A stretch of 64,000 nt of DNA from positions 105,385-169,384 of the forward strand of contig NZ_ML133536.1 of NCBI RefSeq assembly GCF_003985145.1, in the 5' to 3' direction. Under the pieces are notes generated by a model. It worked only from the letters and a program-made list of their open reading frames with translations, was not told where the DNA came from and ran no database searches. The stretch is from Rhizobium anhuiense. Lineage in GTDB: Bacteria > Pseudomonadota > Alphaproteobacteria > Rhizobiales > Rhizobiaceae. A program made the position numbers and the translations under genes. Below are positions 24,909 through 33,952 of the stretch, piece after piece; positions within the stretch are counted from its first letter, which is position 1; every line of letters begins with the position of its first letter.

Positions 24909-25517
24909 TCAGGAGCCGGTGGCACCGTCATCGCGCTTACGGTCAGAACGGACACCAACGGACGGCGGATCCAGTTTGACGATCTCCGAGGCTTCTCTAC
25001 CCACTGTGCCCGTAAAGCCAAGGGTGCTATCAAACGGGACATTCCAATTCAGTACGGCAGTCTCTCCGTGAAACCCGACAAAGCTGACAGCAAGAACCGC
25101 GCCGTCAACGTCCGTTTCGACTGCGAACCGATAGGCCAAATCCTGTGCTTTTTCGTCCCGAAGGAATAGAAGGCCCAGCTGATTGAGTTCGCCAAAACTC
25201 TGTCGAAGTGTTCGAGATGTCGGTTCATCCGGCATCCCTTTATAAATCCGGACTGGGACTTCCCCAATTTTGAAAACCAACTGAAGAGTCCGGTCAATTA
25301 CGGACAGCCAAGGATAACTTCCACCATCTGCAGCATTGAGAATGCGGAAACGGCCAAATTGGAACGCGCGGCAGCCGTGGGTCCAGCTATTATCACCGGC
25401 AGCTTCGTCATAACGCTCCAGCGCCGAATGTCGCCCATCAACAATCATGGACGCGACGGCGCAGAGCCTCTCCTCAGTGAGATCTGGATGATAGTCCCAA
25501 GGGGTGAGTTCCGTCAA
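24909..25517 (-). CDS. Uncharacterised partner of the XRE-ImmA protein
   Basis: A 202 aa soluble protein with no domain that I recognise. It is transcribed just before the XRE-ImmA gene with a 26 bp gap, so both are probably on one message. Seen: an N-terminal segment (YHPDLTEERLCAVASMIVDG) followed by a mixed alpha/beta body (FGRFRILNAADGGSYPWLSV, LVFKIGEVPVRIYKG) and a charged tail. It could be the substrate, sensor or toxin controlled by the ImmA domain. It is divergent from the dGTPase gene across a 227 bp spacer. Confidence 0.65.
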   Translation of the reverse strand: MTELTPWDYHPDLTEERLCAVASMIVDGRHSALERYDEAAGDNSWTHGCRAFQFGRFRILNAADGGSYPWLSVIDRTLQLVFKIGEVPVRIYKGMPDEPTSRTLRQSFGELNQLGLLFLRDEKAQDLAYRFAVETDVDGAVLAVSFVGFHGETAVLNWNVPFDSTLGFTGTVGREASEIVKLDPPSVGVRSDRKRDDGATGS

Positions 25518-25744
25518 AGCCGTCTCCTCTCTCTGTGTTCCCTATAATGGGCATTTCCGTGATTCTGTCAACTAGCCTTGGATTTGTAAACCGGGACATA
25601 TTTTCTCCCCCAGCTACAGCGTTTTCAAGCTTGTTGGGCTTGACGCAAATTGAAAAGCGCAGTCTCTGGCTGAGCGAGCTGTCGTTGGAAGTATATGCTT
25701 CCGATTGTGGTCGCTGTATCAAAAGCTTGGGTGGGTGGGAGTAT

Positions 25745-27103
25745 ATGGATCATTGGCAGATCAGAAAAAGCGAATGGACACCGCAGCCAGAAGACGCACG
25801 CGGACCGTTCGATGTCGACTACGCGAGGATTGTGCATTCAGGCTCGTTTCGAAGGCTTCAAGGGAAGACCCAGACACTAAATCTCGGCGATAGTGATTTT
25901 TATCGCACGCGCCTGACGCACTCCTTGGAGGTAGCTCAGATCGGCGCCAGTATCGTACGGCAATTGGCGGCGGCGAAGACGCACAACGCGCACGACTTCC
26001 TGCCACCTACAAGTCTAATCCAAGCTATCGGTTTCGCTCACGACTTAGGTCATCCACCATTTGGTCACGGGGGTGAGGTCTCGCTAAATTTTTGCATGCG
26101 TAACAACGGCGGCTTCGAAGGCAATGGCCATACGCTACGCATACTCTCGAGACTGGAGAACTTTTCGGAAAAGCATGGCGCGGATCTGACGAGGCGGGCC
26201 CTCCTGGGAATTCTGAAATATCCAGTCAGCTTCAAAGAGGCTGCAAATCCAGAAATTAAGCCTAAAATTGACGCTGCGCCCCAGTCGATCAGGGTGATCA
26301 ACAGAGAAAGCTCGAAACCACCGAAATGTTATCTTGATAGCGAGCGCGAGGTCGTAGATTGGATCCTAGAACCGCTTAGCGACGAGGACCGGGATCTATT
26401 CATCAGTGTTGATCCCGAGCTTGTTGATGCAAAAGGAAAGGCCAAGCATCGGAAACCACTTCATAAGTCATTGGATTGCAGCATTATGGATGTGGCCGAC
26501 GACATTGCCTATGGCGTGCACGATTTGGAAGACGCGATAGCAATGGGTTTGGTGTCTGAACGCGATTTTCGGGAAGCTGTTAACGAAAGCGCGTGCGCGC
26601 CGTTCTTGAACTCGTTGAATGAGAAGTACTCGCTCGCTAACTCGAATGACGTCTACGAGTCCGTCATGAGAGCTCTGTTCGGTCTCGGGAAAGAGCGGAA
26701 GCACTGCATCGGCCGGCTCGTTCATCATTTCGTCACGCATATCGAAATTACTGAGCTTGAAGATTTCGAAGAGCCGTTGATCAGGTACCGCGCAAAACTG
26801 CACGCTCCGCAACGCATTTTCCTGGATGCGCTCCAGGCGCTTATCGTTACCAAAGTGATCAGGAGTGCCGAGGTTCAACATCTAGAGTTCAAGGGGCAGA
26901 AAATGGTCGTATCTGTTTTCGAAGCGTTCGCATCTGACCCGAGGGCTTTTTTGCCAGTTGATGCATATAGCGATTTTGTTAGGGCAGAAGACGGTGCCCG
27001 GGTAATTTGCGATCATGTTGCGGGTATGACTGACAGCTTCCTACTGAAGACCTACGACCGTCTATTCAGCCCACGTATGGGGTCCGTCTTCGACAAACTA
27101 TAA
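25745..27103 (+). CDS. dgt: dGTP triphosphohydrolase, HD-domain
   Basis: Deoxyguanosine triphosphate triphosphohydrolase of 452 aa that splits dGTP to deoxyguanosine and triphosphate. Metal-binding HD-domain residues are visible: His in RLTHSLEVAQIG, the HD pair in FAHDLGHPPFGHGGE, and Asp in MDVADDIAYGVHDLEDA. RLQGKTQ and HSGSFRR near the N-terminus are typical of the family. ATG at 25745 with GGGAG five bases upstream is preferred over an in-frame GTG at 25535. Some dGTPases protect against phage by depleting nucleotides, and the surroundings (ImmA regulator, Gabija) fit that role, but a housekeeping function cannot be excluded. Confidence 0.9.
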   Translation: MDHWQIRKSEWTPQPEDARGPFDVDYARIVHSGSFRRLQGKTQTLNLGDSDFYRTRLTHSLEVAQIGASIVRQLAAAKTHNAHDFLPPTSLIQAIGFAHDLGHPPFGHGGEVSLNFCMRNNGGFEGNGHTLRILSRLENFSEKHGADLTRRALLGILKYPVSFKEAANPEIKPKIDAAPQSIRVINRESSKPPKCYLDSEREVVDWILEPLSDEDRDLFISVDPELVDAKGKAKHRKPLHKSLDCSIMDVADDIAYGVHDLEDAIAMGLVSERDFREAVNESACAPFLNSLNEKYSLANSNDVYESVMRALFGLGKERKHCIGRLVHHFVTHIEITELEDFEEPLIRYRAKLHAPQRIFLDALQALIVTKVIRSAEVQHLEFKGQKMVVSVFEAFASDPRAFLPVDAYSDFVRAEDGARVICDHVAGMTDSFLLKTYDRLFSPRMGSVFDKL

Positions 27104-27114
27104 TCCGAAATCTT

Positions 27115-27142
27115 GCGAACGCGGCGTTCCCGCCGCGTTCGC
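27115..27142. terminator. Strong hairpin after the dGTPase gene
   Basis: GCGAACGCGGC, loop GTTCCC and GCCGCGTTCGC form an 11 bp perfect stem, 11 bp past the dgt stop. There is no run of T after it, so it may end transcription with Rho or just protect the message. Confidence 0.6.
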
Positions 27143-27421
27143 CTCGAAGCTATCCATCGCTTAAGAGAGGACGTAAAACAGAGGTTTCCGAGCCCACTTC
27201 GCTACCCCATTCGTGCTTGGATAAGCGGTGCCGGTTAAGTCGCCAAGCGTTCTACCAATCGAAAGCGATATTCGGCGCCGATCGGTATCAAACTTAGTGT
27301 TGCAAATTGGATCGCCTGCAGAACTCTGAGCCGGTGCGAGCATGATAAACACACTTGTCTTCGTCGTGCCCCTAATGCAACCTTAAATCGTTGAGTTCAG
27401 CCGAGATTCAGACGGGGGATC
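27143..27421. other. Spacer between dGTPase and Gabija operon
   Basis: Contains no convincing gene. A 63-codon reverse-strand frame (27161-27352) has no ribosome site or known domain. The 5' leader and promoter of the Gabija pair must lie at the right end. Confidence 0.35.
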
Positions 27422-29227
27422 ATGCGAGTATCTCGAATAGTGATCCAGAATTTTCGCACGTTCGCGTCACTCGACGTGAATGTCGCGGATGATCTGTGCT
27501 GTATCATCGGAGAAAACAATACTGGCAAGACCGCGATCCTCCGCGCAATCCAAATTTGTCTAGACAACATGCTGCCGTCGAGTTTCCGGGCGCTGATGCG
27601 AGAGGACATCCACTTCGCGATCGATATCGCCCAGCCCAGCCAGGTTTTGATAGGAATCGAACTGGCTGGGTTCGAGGGACGGGTGAATGAAGAGGCGCTA
27701 GTTAGTACCTGGAAGACGGCTGCGGACCGCGCGCGTATATTCTACCGCTTCCGTCCGCGGCCAGCTGTCCGGGAGCAGCTTGTAAGTGGCGACATCTTGC
27801 CCGGGGCGCTGACCCTTGAAGATTATCAGTGGGAAATCCGCGGTGGCGGTGACCCTGCCATCGACCTAACGGAGATTGCCTGGGATGACGACGGGATCGG
27901 CGAGTCGGTGCGCTTTGCAGATCTGCAATCTTACCTCCTTGTTCATCTGCCTGCGCTCCGCGATGTCGAGAGCGACCTGCGTAATCCGCGCCAGTCGCCA
28001 CTCATCCGTCTGATCGAGGCGTTCGAGATCGATGCGGCCGAGCAGGATGCCCTAATTGCCATCCTCGACGAGGCCAACCAGGCGATCGCGAACTCGGCGA
28101 CTATTGCCGAAATAGCAGGAGCAATTGACGCACGGTTCAAGGATGTCTCTGGCCCCGCGTTTGAGATGGACGCCACTCTCGGCCTCTCCGCTGCGACCTT
28201 CCGCGCGATCATACGCAACCTGAAAATCATTCTATCAGACCTTTCACTCACCTCGTTCGAACCTGGCCGCAACGGTCTTGGGATGAACAACATTCTCTAT
28301 ATCGCGATCCTGATGGAATACCTGCAGCGGCGGATCGCGCTCAACCGCTCGGCCGGCCAATTGATACTGATCGAGGAGCCAGAAGCGCATCTTCATCCTC
28401 AATTGCAGTTCTCGTTGATCGCGGCACTGCGCGCGATCAACGTGCAGACCATCTTGACCAGTCACAGCACCCAGGTGACCTCTCAGGTTCCATTGAGCAG
28501 CATTGTATCTCTCACCAAGCGCGAGGACGCGACTATCGCTGCCGGCAATCTCGCGCTCAATGCCGCGCTGACCGCGCCAGAAATTGCCGATCTCGAACGC
28601 TACCTCGACGCAACCAAGAGCGCCTTGCTCTACGCGCGCAAGGTCATGCTAGTCGAAGGTCCAGCCGAGATGTTCCTGATCCCGGCGATGATCGAGCAAG
28701 TGTACGGCGTGAAGCTTGAGCGGGTCGGCATCTCAGTAATTGCGATTCATGGCGTCCACTTCGACGTCTATGCCAAACTGTTCCGCGCGGGATCGCTCGA
28801 GAAGAAATGCGCCATCGTCGCCGATGCTGACATGAAGCCGTCCGACGCCGAGGACTTCGATCCGGAAACCCACGCGCCCGATTTGGTGGCACTGGAGAAC
28901 GACTTTGTGTCCACTTTTGAGGGCGCCACCACCTTCGAACGCGAGTTGGTATCGCTCGGGCGCCTGCCAATGCTGATCGAGACCGTCCGCGCTCTCGGCG
29001 CGCCGCAGATCCTTGCACAGATGGAGCAAGGGTTCGCAACGCTTGCGCTCGGGGGACTGAGCCCCGCCGACGAGACAGCGCTACGCATTGAGCTTGGCCG
29101 TATCACGCTCAATACCGCCAAACGTTTTGGTAAGGCGCGTTTCGCGCAGATAGCTGCGCGCTACGCCCACCTCGCGACCGATCTGCCGACCTATATCGAG
29201 GAGGCATATGAGTGGCTTACCGAATGA
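27422..29227 (+). CDS. gajA: GajA-like OLD-family ATPase-TOPRIM endonuclease
   Basis: First gene of a Gabija-type defence pair, 601 aa. An ABC-type ATPase comes first with Walker A GENNTGKT (residues 30-37) and Walker B LILIEEPEAHLHPQ (about 313-326), then TILTSHSTQ. The C-terminal TOPRIM nuclease has the conserved Glu in VMLVEGPAEMFLIPAM (about 410) and the D-x-D in IVADADMKPSD (about 466). GajA nicks DNA when nucleotide levels fall during phage replication and works in a complex with GajB. Length and domain order match the family. The next gene overlaps its end. Confidence 0.9.
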   Translation: MRVSRIVIQNFRTFASLDVNVADDLCCIIGENNTGKTAILRAIQICLDNMLPSSFRALMREDIHFAIDIAQPSQVLIGIELAGFEGRVNEEALVSTWKTAADRARIFYRFRPRPAVREQLVSGDILPGALTLEDYQWEIRGGGDPAIDLTEIAWDDDGIGESVRFADLQSYLLVHLPALRDVESDLRNPRQSPLIRLIEAFEIDAAEQDALIAILDEANQAIANSATIAEIAGAIDARFKDVSGPAFEMDATLGLSAATFRAIIRNLKIILSDLSLTSFEPGRNGLGMNNILYIAILMEYLQRRIALNRSAGQLILIEEPEAHLHPQLQFSLIAALRAINVQTILTSHSTQVTSQVPLSSIVSLTKREDATIAAGNLALNAALTAPEIADLERYLDATKSALLYARKVMLVEGPAEMFLIPAMIEQVYGVKLERVGISVIAIHGVHFDVYAKLFRAGSLEKKCAIVADADMKPSDAEDFDPETHAPDLVALENDFVSTFEGATTFERELVSLGRLPMLIETVRALGAPQILAQMEQGFATLALGGLSPADETALRIELGRITLNTAKRFGKARFAQIAARYAHLATDLPTYIEEAYEWLTE

Positions 29228-30987
29228 TCCGGCTGACACCGGAACAGCGCGAGGCCGTCGAATACGACGGCAATCTGCTTCTCACTGCGTGCCCGGGAAG
29301 CGGCAAGACGCGGGTCATTCTCGCCAAGCTGCTGACGCTGGCCGATCAGGTTATCGGTACGCCACAGTTCATCGGCTGTATTACCTACACCAATGCTGCA
29401 GTCGACGAGATCGAGACCAGATTGCGCACCTACGGCAATAACGCGATCGCAGACCGCTGTGAAATCTCCACGATCCACGCTTACTGTCTGCAATTCATTC
29501 TTCGTCCCTATAGCTGGCTGTTACCCGAGGTTCCGGCGTCGTTTCAGGTGCTTTCCCGGGAGAACAGTCAGTTTGAGCAGATCGTAACGTCGGTCGAGGA
29601 CGCTTTCGGTCGCATGCCCGTCGGGCAGGTGTTCGAGGATTATGAATCTCTTCGCATCGACGTGAACGGCGGCCCCTGCGGCCAAGGGATCGAGACAGGG
29701 ATTGTCACTGACGAATCTGCCGCGCTCTATTGGGAGCGGGTCCGCGCCCACGGATACCTCGATTTCGCGATGATCCTCTATTATTCATGGAAGATTCTCG
29801 AACAACATCCGTTCGTCGGGCGCGGCATCGCGAGCCGCTTTGCTTGGCTGCTTATCGACGAATTTCAGGACACCACGGACATCCAGATCGCCATCTTCGG
29901 AGCAATCCAGGATTTCCTTCACACGCGCTTCTTTCTTGTCGGTGACCAGAATCAGTCAATCATGCGCTTCGCAGGTGCTCGTCCGGAACTCGCCGATCAG
30001 TTTGGAGATCAGATCGACGCGCACCGCGACACATCCTTGACCGGTAACTTCCGATGCGGGCCGGCGATTGTCGGCACGGCATCAACACTGATCCCGACCG
30101 TCCCGGGGATGCACTCGGCGGGCGATGCTGCCCAAGTAGCGGCGCAAGTGAACTACGTTCATGTCGGCCAGCCGATTGACGCCATCACCGACTATTTTCT
30201 GCCCGCACTGCAGGATGCAGGCATCCCGCTCGGCAAGGCCGCAATTCTTGCGCCATGGTGGACGCATCTCATCCCCGTTGCCCGCGCCCTCCGAGAATTA
30301 GACGTGCCTGTCTTCGGTCCGGGTGCACGGCCCTATAAACGTCGGCGACTGCTTGCCGGGCTTGCCGAGCAACTCGGAGCCTGCGCAGAGGCCGGCAATT
30401 ATCTCGGAGTCCCGGGTGTCGAGCGGGCGCTGTTTCGGCTCATCGGCGACCTCACCGGTAACTCGCGCTATGACATGTTCAGCTATCAGGGGCGCCGTGT
30501 GGCGCTTGGCTTGATCTATCTCGCTCGCGCACTTGCTGAAAAGCATCCCGGCGGCGGCGTTTGGCTGCGCGCCATCGCCCGTGAGGCTGGTGACTATCTC
30601 GAACACGAGGAATGGTTGCCGGGCAGCGCCAAACAGCCGCTGATCGATTCCGCCGAGGAAATGCTATCCGACATGAAGGCCAGCAAGGTTGATCTCGCGA
30701 ATCTGCTAATCTCTGATATGGGCCTGTTCGCCAATCCCGAGCAGGCGCTCAAGCTAATGACGCTGCACAATTCTAAGGGACGCGAATTCGACGGCGTTGC
30801 CCTGATCTGCATGAACAATGGTAGTATCCCGCATTTCTCGACATCGACGCAGGAGGCGTATGACGAATCTCGGCGGTTGTTCTACGTCGGCCTGACCCGT
30901 GCTAAGCGCATCCTACTCGTCGCGTCCGATCAGTCCCACTGGAGAAACAAGCCGACCACCTTCATCGCGGAGGCTGGCCTTGGATGA
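29212..30987 (+). CDS. gajB: GajB-like UvrD/REP-family helicase
   Basis: Second Gabija gene, 591 aa, superfamily 1A helicase. Motif I is TACPGSGKTRV (about residues 25-35), motif II LLIDEFQDTTDIQ (about 212-224), motif III GDQNQSIMRFAGA, motif V LMTLHNSKGREFDGVAL (about 515) and motif VI FYVGLTRAKRILLVA (about 555). GajB is thought to sense DNA ends and activate GajA. A GTG at 29212 has GAGG at a good distance; an alternative ATG at 29224 overlaps the gajA stop as ATGA. Either way the genes are translationally coupled. Confidence 0.9.
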   Translation: MAYRMIRLTPEQREAVEYDGNLLLTACPGSGKTRVILAKLLTLADQVIGTPQFIGCITYTNAAVDEIETRLRTYGNNAIADRCEISTIHAYCLQFILRPYSWLLPEVPASFQVLSRENSQFEQIVTSVEDAFGRMPVGQVFEDYESLRIDVNGGPCGQGIETGIVTDESAALYWERVRAHGYLDFAMILYYSWKILEQHPFVGRGIASRFAWLLIDEFQDTTDIQIAIFGAIQDFLHTRFFLVGDQNQSIMRFAGARPELADQFGDQIDAHRDTSLTGNFRCGPAIVGTASTLIPTVPGMHSAGDAAQVAAQVNYVHVGQPIDAITDYFLPALQDAGIPLGKAAILAPWWTHLIPVARALRELDVPVFGPGARPYKRRRLLAGLAEQLGACAEAGNYLGVPGVERALFRLIGDLTGNSRYDMFSYQGRRVALGLIYLARALAEKHPGGGVWLRAIAREAGDYLEHEEWLPGSAKQPLIDSAEEMLSDMKASKVDLANLLISDMGLFANPEQALKLMTLHNSKGREFDGVALICMNNGSIPHFSTSTQEAYDESRRLFYVGLTRAKRILLVASDQSHWRNKPTTFIAEAGLG

Positions 30988-31387
30988 GACTATGCTTCTT
31001 ACGGGTTTGATTGTCGGTTGCGGTCGGCCGCTTCTTAGAAGTAGGTAGCCACACGGACTATCTCCAACAGGCGCTATACCACCCGTCGGCGTAAGACGAA
31101 CTGACGGCCCTCGTTTTGCAGTCGCAGTCGGGTAATCTGGACGTTCATATTAAGTTCGTCCATATCGTTCAATCCGAGTGATTTCGTCAGCCGCAGGAGA
31201 CAGCTGGTATGATTCTCCCTTCATGACAACGATCGTCCAGGAGGGATTAGCGACGGATACTAAATTTATTACAGTCTCGGCGTGCGATAATCTTGCCGAG
31301 ACCCTGTATTTGTTCGATACAAGCAGAGCGTTAAATTGAGATTCGTGAGGCACTGATTAGTGCGTCGGTGGGTGGGGAAGTAATCCG
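30988..31387. other. Spacer between Gabija and the kinase operon
   Basis: About 400 bp with no recognised gene. A 38-codon forward frame at 31223-31339 (starting MTTIVQEGLATDTK) reads coherently but lacks a ribosome site. The promoter of the kinase operon is expected in the A/T-richer part after 31250. Confidence 0.35.
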
Positions 31388-32803
31388 ATGGACAGTGCAC
31401 AGGCGAAAATCTTCGCCGAAGGATTTATTGGGAACAGCGTTGGCGGTTGGGCTATCGATGGCATTCTAGGAAACGGCAAGTCTGCCGTTGTGCTTTCAGG
31501 TGTTAGAGACGGTGTCGAAGGCGCCGTAAAAATATTTCATCCCGAGCTAATCGAACGCTACGGGAGGGCTGTTCAGCTGGAGCGTATCAACCGCGAACGA
31601 CAGCTAATTGGCAAAAGGCATCCTCATCTGGTCAGGATATTGGAAGGTGGGGAGTGCGCTGCCACCGGCCACCTATTCGTCGTTATGGAACGCCTGCCTT
31701 TCAAAAACTTTCATCAGGTTGGGTCATCAATTCCGCCTGAGAATTACGGAACCCTTGTCTCACAGATAGCTTCCGCAGCTCGGTTTCTCGAAGACCTTGG
31801 CTTGGCTCACCGGGATGTCAAACCAGAGAACATCGCGATCAGTGATGACTTCAGTCGCGCCATTCTCCTCGATCTAGGTGTACTACTTCCGATAGGGGTC
31901 TCCAACCTGACTGATGCAGATCAACGGCCATTCATTGGTACTCTGCGCTACAGCTCCCCGGAATTCTTGGATCGCAAGGAGAAAGATACGATAGAGGGTT
32001 GGCGGGCCGTCACCTTTTATCAGATGGGCGCGGTGCTGCACGATCTGCTGATGAAGAAGCCGATTTTCGCGGACGTGAGCGAACCCTTTACTTTGCTGGT
32101 TGATGCGGTCCGCGGAACGACGCCTAACATTAGCGGCGGCGAGCCCCGCCTAATGTTCTTAGCTCGCCGTGCCTTGGTCAAGAACCCCGAAGTTCGTCTG
32201 GAGATGCTAAGTTGGAGTGACTTCGAGGACGCCGCCAAGCCGGAGAATGTCGACGCCGAGGCACGCAAACTGTCTATTCTGGAACGGCAGAAGCTCGCAA
32301 GGGCTAACATGTCGACGGCCAGCTTGGCAGACGCGGAGAGACGACGTTTGTTCTTGCAGAGGATGGACCAGTTCGCTCAGCAGCTCGACACACGCTTGGC
32401 TTCTATCCTTGCGGAAGCTGCATACTTCCCTCTTCGGAGATCCGATATCTTTGAGGCTGAGAACGACAGTCGTGAAATTATGCTTTCGTTCAGTGCGGAT
32501 GAAGCTAAGGGTATGGAGTTTCCGCTCGCCCTAAAATTTGTGATCTCGAACCTGGACGACAATGAAGGCACTCCGCAGTATGTCATTCGTTACAGCGACG
32601 CGCTTTCTTCTAGGGCCATCGAAGCATCCGAATTGAACCACCAGCGCACGATTTTTAAAGGTTCTGAAGAGGATTTGTACAGCAGCTCACTGCTTCAGGC
32701 TGTGCTTCTTGAGACATTAGAAAGCTATTACACCAAAATTGAGACAGGGTCGGTTGCTGGCGATGCGATCCACTTTCTATCAGCGGAAGAGAACGGCATA
32801 TGA
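31388..32803 (+). CDS. Eukaryotic-type Ser/Thr protein kinase
   Basis: A 471 aa soluble kinase that opens a three-gene operon. The lobe motifs are clear: glycine loop ILGNGKSAVV (25-34), the ATP-binding Lys in GAVKIFHP (about 47), catalytic loop HRDVKPENIAI (about 141-151), LLDLG in place of the DFG motif (about 160-164), and GTLRYSSPEF as the activation segment and APE equivalent (about 184-193). The C-terminal 190 residues are not kinase: a helical segment is followed by a beta-rich part (REIMLSFSADEAKGMEFPLA). No membrane segment or PASTA repeat is present. The ATG is preceded by GGGGAAG. The context, directly coupled to a helicase, suggests a phosphorylation-controlled conflict system rather than housekeeping. 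Confidence 0.88.
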   Translation: MDSAQAKIFAEGFIGNSVGGWAIDGILGNGKSAVVLSGVRDGVEGAVKIFHPELIERYGRAVQLERINRERQLIGKRHPHLVRILEGGECAATGHLFVVMERLPFKNFHQVGSSIPPENYGTLVSQIASAARFLEDLGLAHRDVKPENIAISDDFSRAILLDLGVLLPIGVSNLTDADQRPFIGTLRYSSPEFLDRKEKDTIEGWRAVTFYQMGAVLHDLLMKKPIFADVSEPFTLLVDAVRGTTPNISGGEPRLMFLARRALVKNPEVRLEMLSWSDFEDAAKPENVDAEARKLSILERQKLARANMSTASLADAERRRLFLQRMDQFAQQLDTRLASILAEAAYFPLRRSDIFEAENDSREIMLSFSADEAKGMEFPLALKFVISNLDDNEGTPQYVIRYSDALSSRAIEASELNHQRTIFKGSEEDLYSSSLLQAVLLETLESYYTKIETGSVAGDAIHFLSAEENGI

Positions 32804-33948
32804 GCACTTGGTGGAAAGACGACACTGATCTTATCGACGAGCAAATGGCAATTCTCGACATCGCCGCCGATGAAAGCATTTTGATTCAGGGCCCACCAGG
32901 TAGCGGCAAAACCAATCTCCTGCTGCTCCGCGCGAATTATCTGGCGTTAGGTGCATCCCCGAATTTGCAGGTCGTTGTCTTCGGCTCGTTATTGAAAAGC
33001 TTCATTCAAATCGGCGGCGCACAATATAAATTTCCTGTCGAAAGGATCACCACTCATGCGAGGCTGTTCAACGATATCCTGCGCGAGAACGGTAAGGGTT
33101 TCGATGCAAGTGGCATGGACTTGGAGCAAGCCCGTCAGCTGAGAGCTGATGGCGTCCAGGCATTGATCAACAGCGGTAAGGTCACGAAGCTATTTGATGC
33201 GCTTTTGCTGGACGAGGCACAGGACTATACGCCTCAAGAGATCAAGATATTCGCTGCGTTGACGAAAGTCCTGGTTGCGGCAGCTGATGAGCATCAACAG
33301 GTGTTCGAGGTTGACAGCTGCTTTGCTGAGCTTGAGGCAGCAACCACCATAAAGCATGGTCTTAACTATCATTTTCGGAACGGTCGCGATATCTGCAGTA
33401 TCGCAGACGCCATACTCGCAGGCTATCCGTCACACGTTCCGTTAAGGCCCAATGCGCAGTACGATGAGCTGGCATATCCTGTGAAGGTCACCACCAAGTC
33501 AGATCTTTCGATTGCGGAACAGGCACAAGCCATCGCAGACCAGATCGCCGATCAGCTGGTGGCGTATCCGGGGGAGAAGATCGGTGTTCTTTGCCCTAAG
33601 AATGAAGACGTTCTGCTCATCGCGGATCATCTCGCAGGCTTGGGTTTTGCGTCCCAACTGACTATCTGCAAAAGTGATGAGTTTGATCCGCAAGCTCCGA
33701 TCTGGCTGTCTTCAATGTCGGCGGCAAAAGGTCTTGAGTTTCGATGCGTGCACATTGCCGGGCTCGATAACCTCTCACGTATGGGTGGGGTTCAGAAGCG
33801 ACTTGCTTATACAGCCGTGACGCGTGCCAAAACGGCGCTGAGCTTTTACTACGATAAAAAAATACCGGCTTATCTCGACGGCGCTATCAGTGTTGTAATT
33901 CCTCGTAGTAAGATCGTTACAAAGGCTCGTATTTTTGGCAAGGAATGA
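32800..33948 (+). CDS. Short UvrD-like superfamily 1 helicase/ATPase
   Basis: A 382 aa helicase-like ATPase. Motif I is LIQGPPGSGKTNLLLLR (about residues 27-43), motif II LLLDEAQDYTP (about 136-146), the Arg of motif IV lies in NYHFRNGRDIC, motif V is SSMSAAKGLEFRCVHIAG and motif VI AYTAVTRAKTALSF. It is about half the size of UvrD and lacks the 1B and 2B insertions, so processive unwinding is doubtful and it may be a sensor or translocase. The ATG overlaps the kinase stop (ATGA), which implies tight coupling of the two products. Confidence 0.85.
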   Translation: MSTWWKDDTDLIDEQMAILDIAADESILIQGPPGSGKTNLLLLRANYLALGASPNLQVVVFGSLLKSFIQIGGAQYKFPVERITTHARLFNDILRENGKGFDASGMDLEQARQLRADGVQALINSGKVTKLFDALLLDEAQDYTPQEIKIFAALTKVLVAAADEHQQVFEVDSCFAELEAATTIKHGLNYHFRNGRDICSIADAILAGYPSHVPLRPNAQYDELAYPVKVTTKSDLSIAEQAQAIADQIADQLVAYPGEKIGVLCPKNEDVLLIADHLAGLGFASQLTICKSDEFDPQAPIWLSSMSAAKGLEFRCVHIAGLDNLSRMGGVQKRLAYTAVTRAKTALSFYYDKKIPAYLDGAISVVIPRSKIVTKARIFGKE

Positions 33949-33952
33949 GACA

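Noticed and set aside
27161..27352. Reverse 63-codon frame between dGTPase and gajA
   Set aside because: No ribosome site, no conserved motif and no complete signal peptide.
31223..31339. 38-codon frame upstream of the kinase operon
   Set aside because: Reads coherently but has no ribosome site and no recognisable motif; not enough to call a gene.
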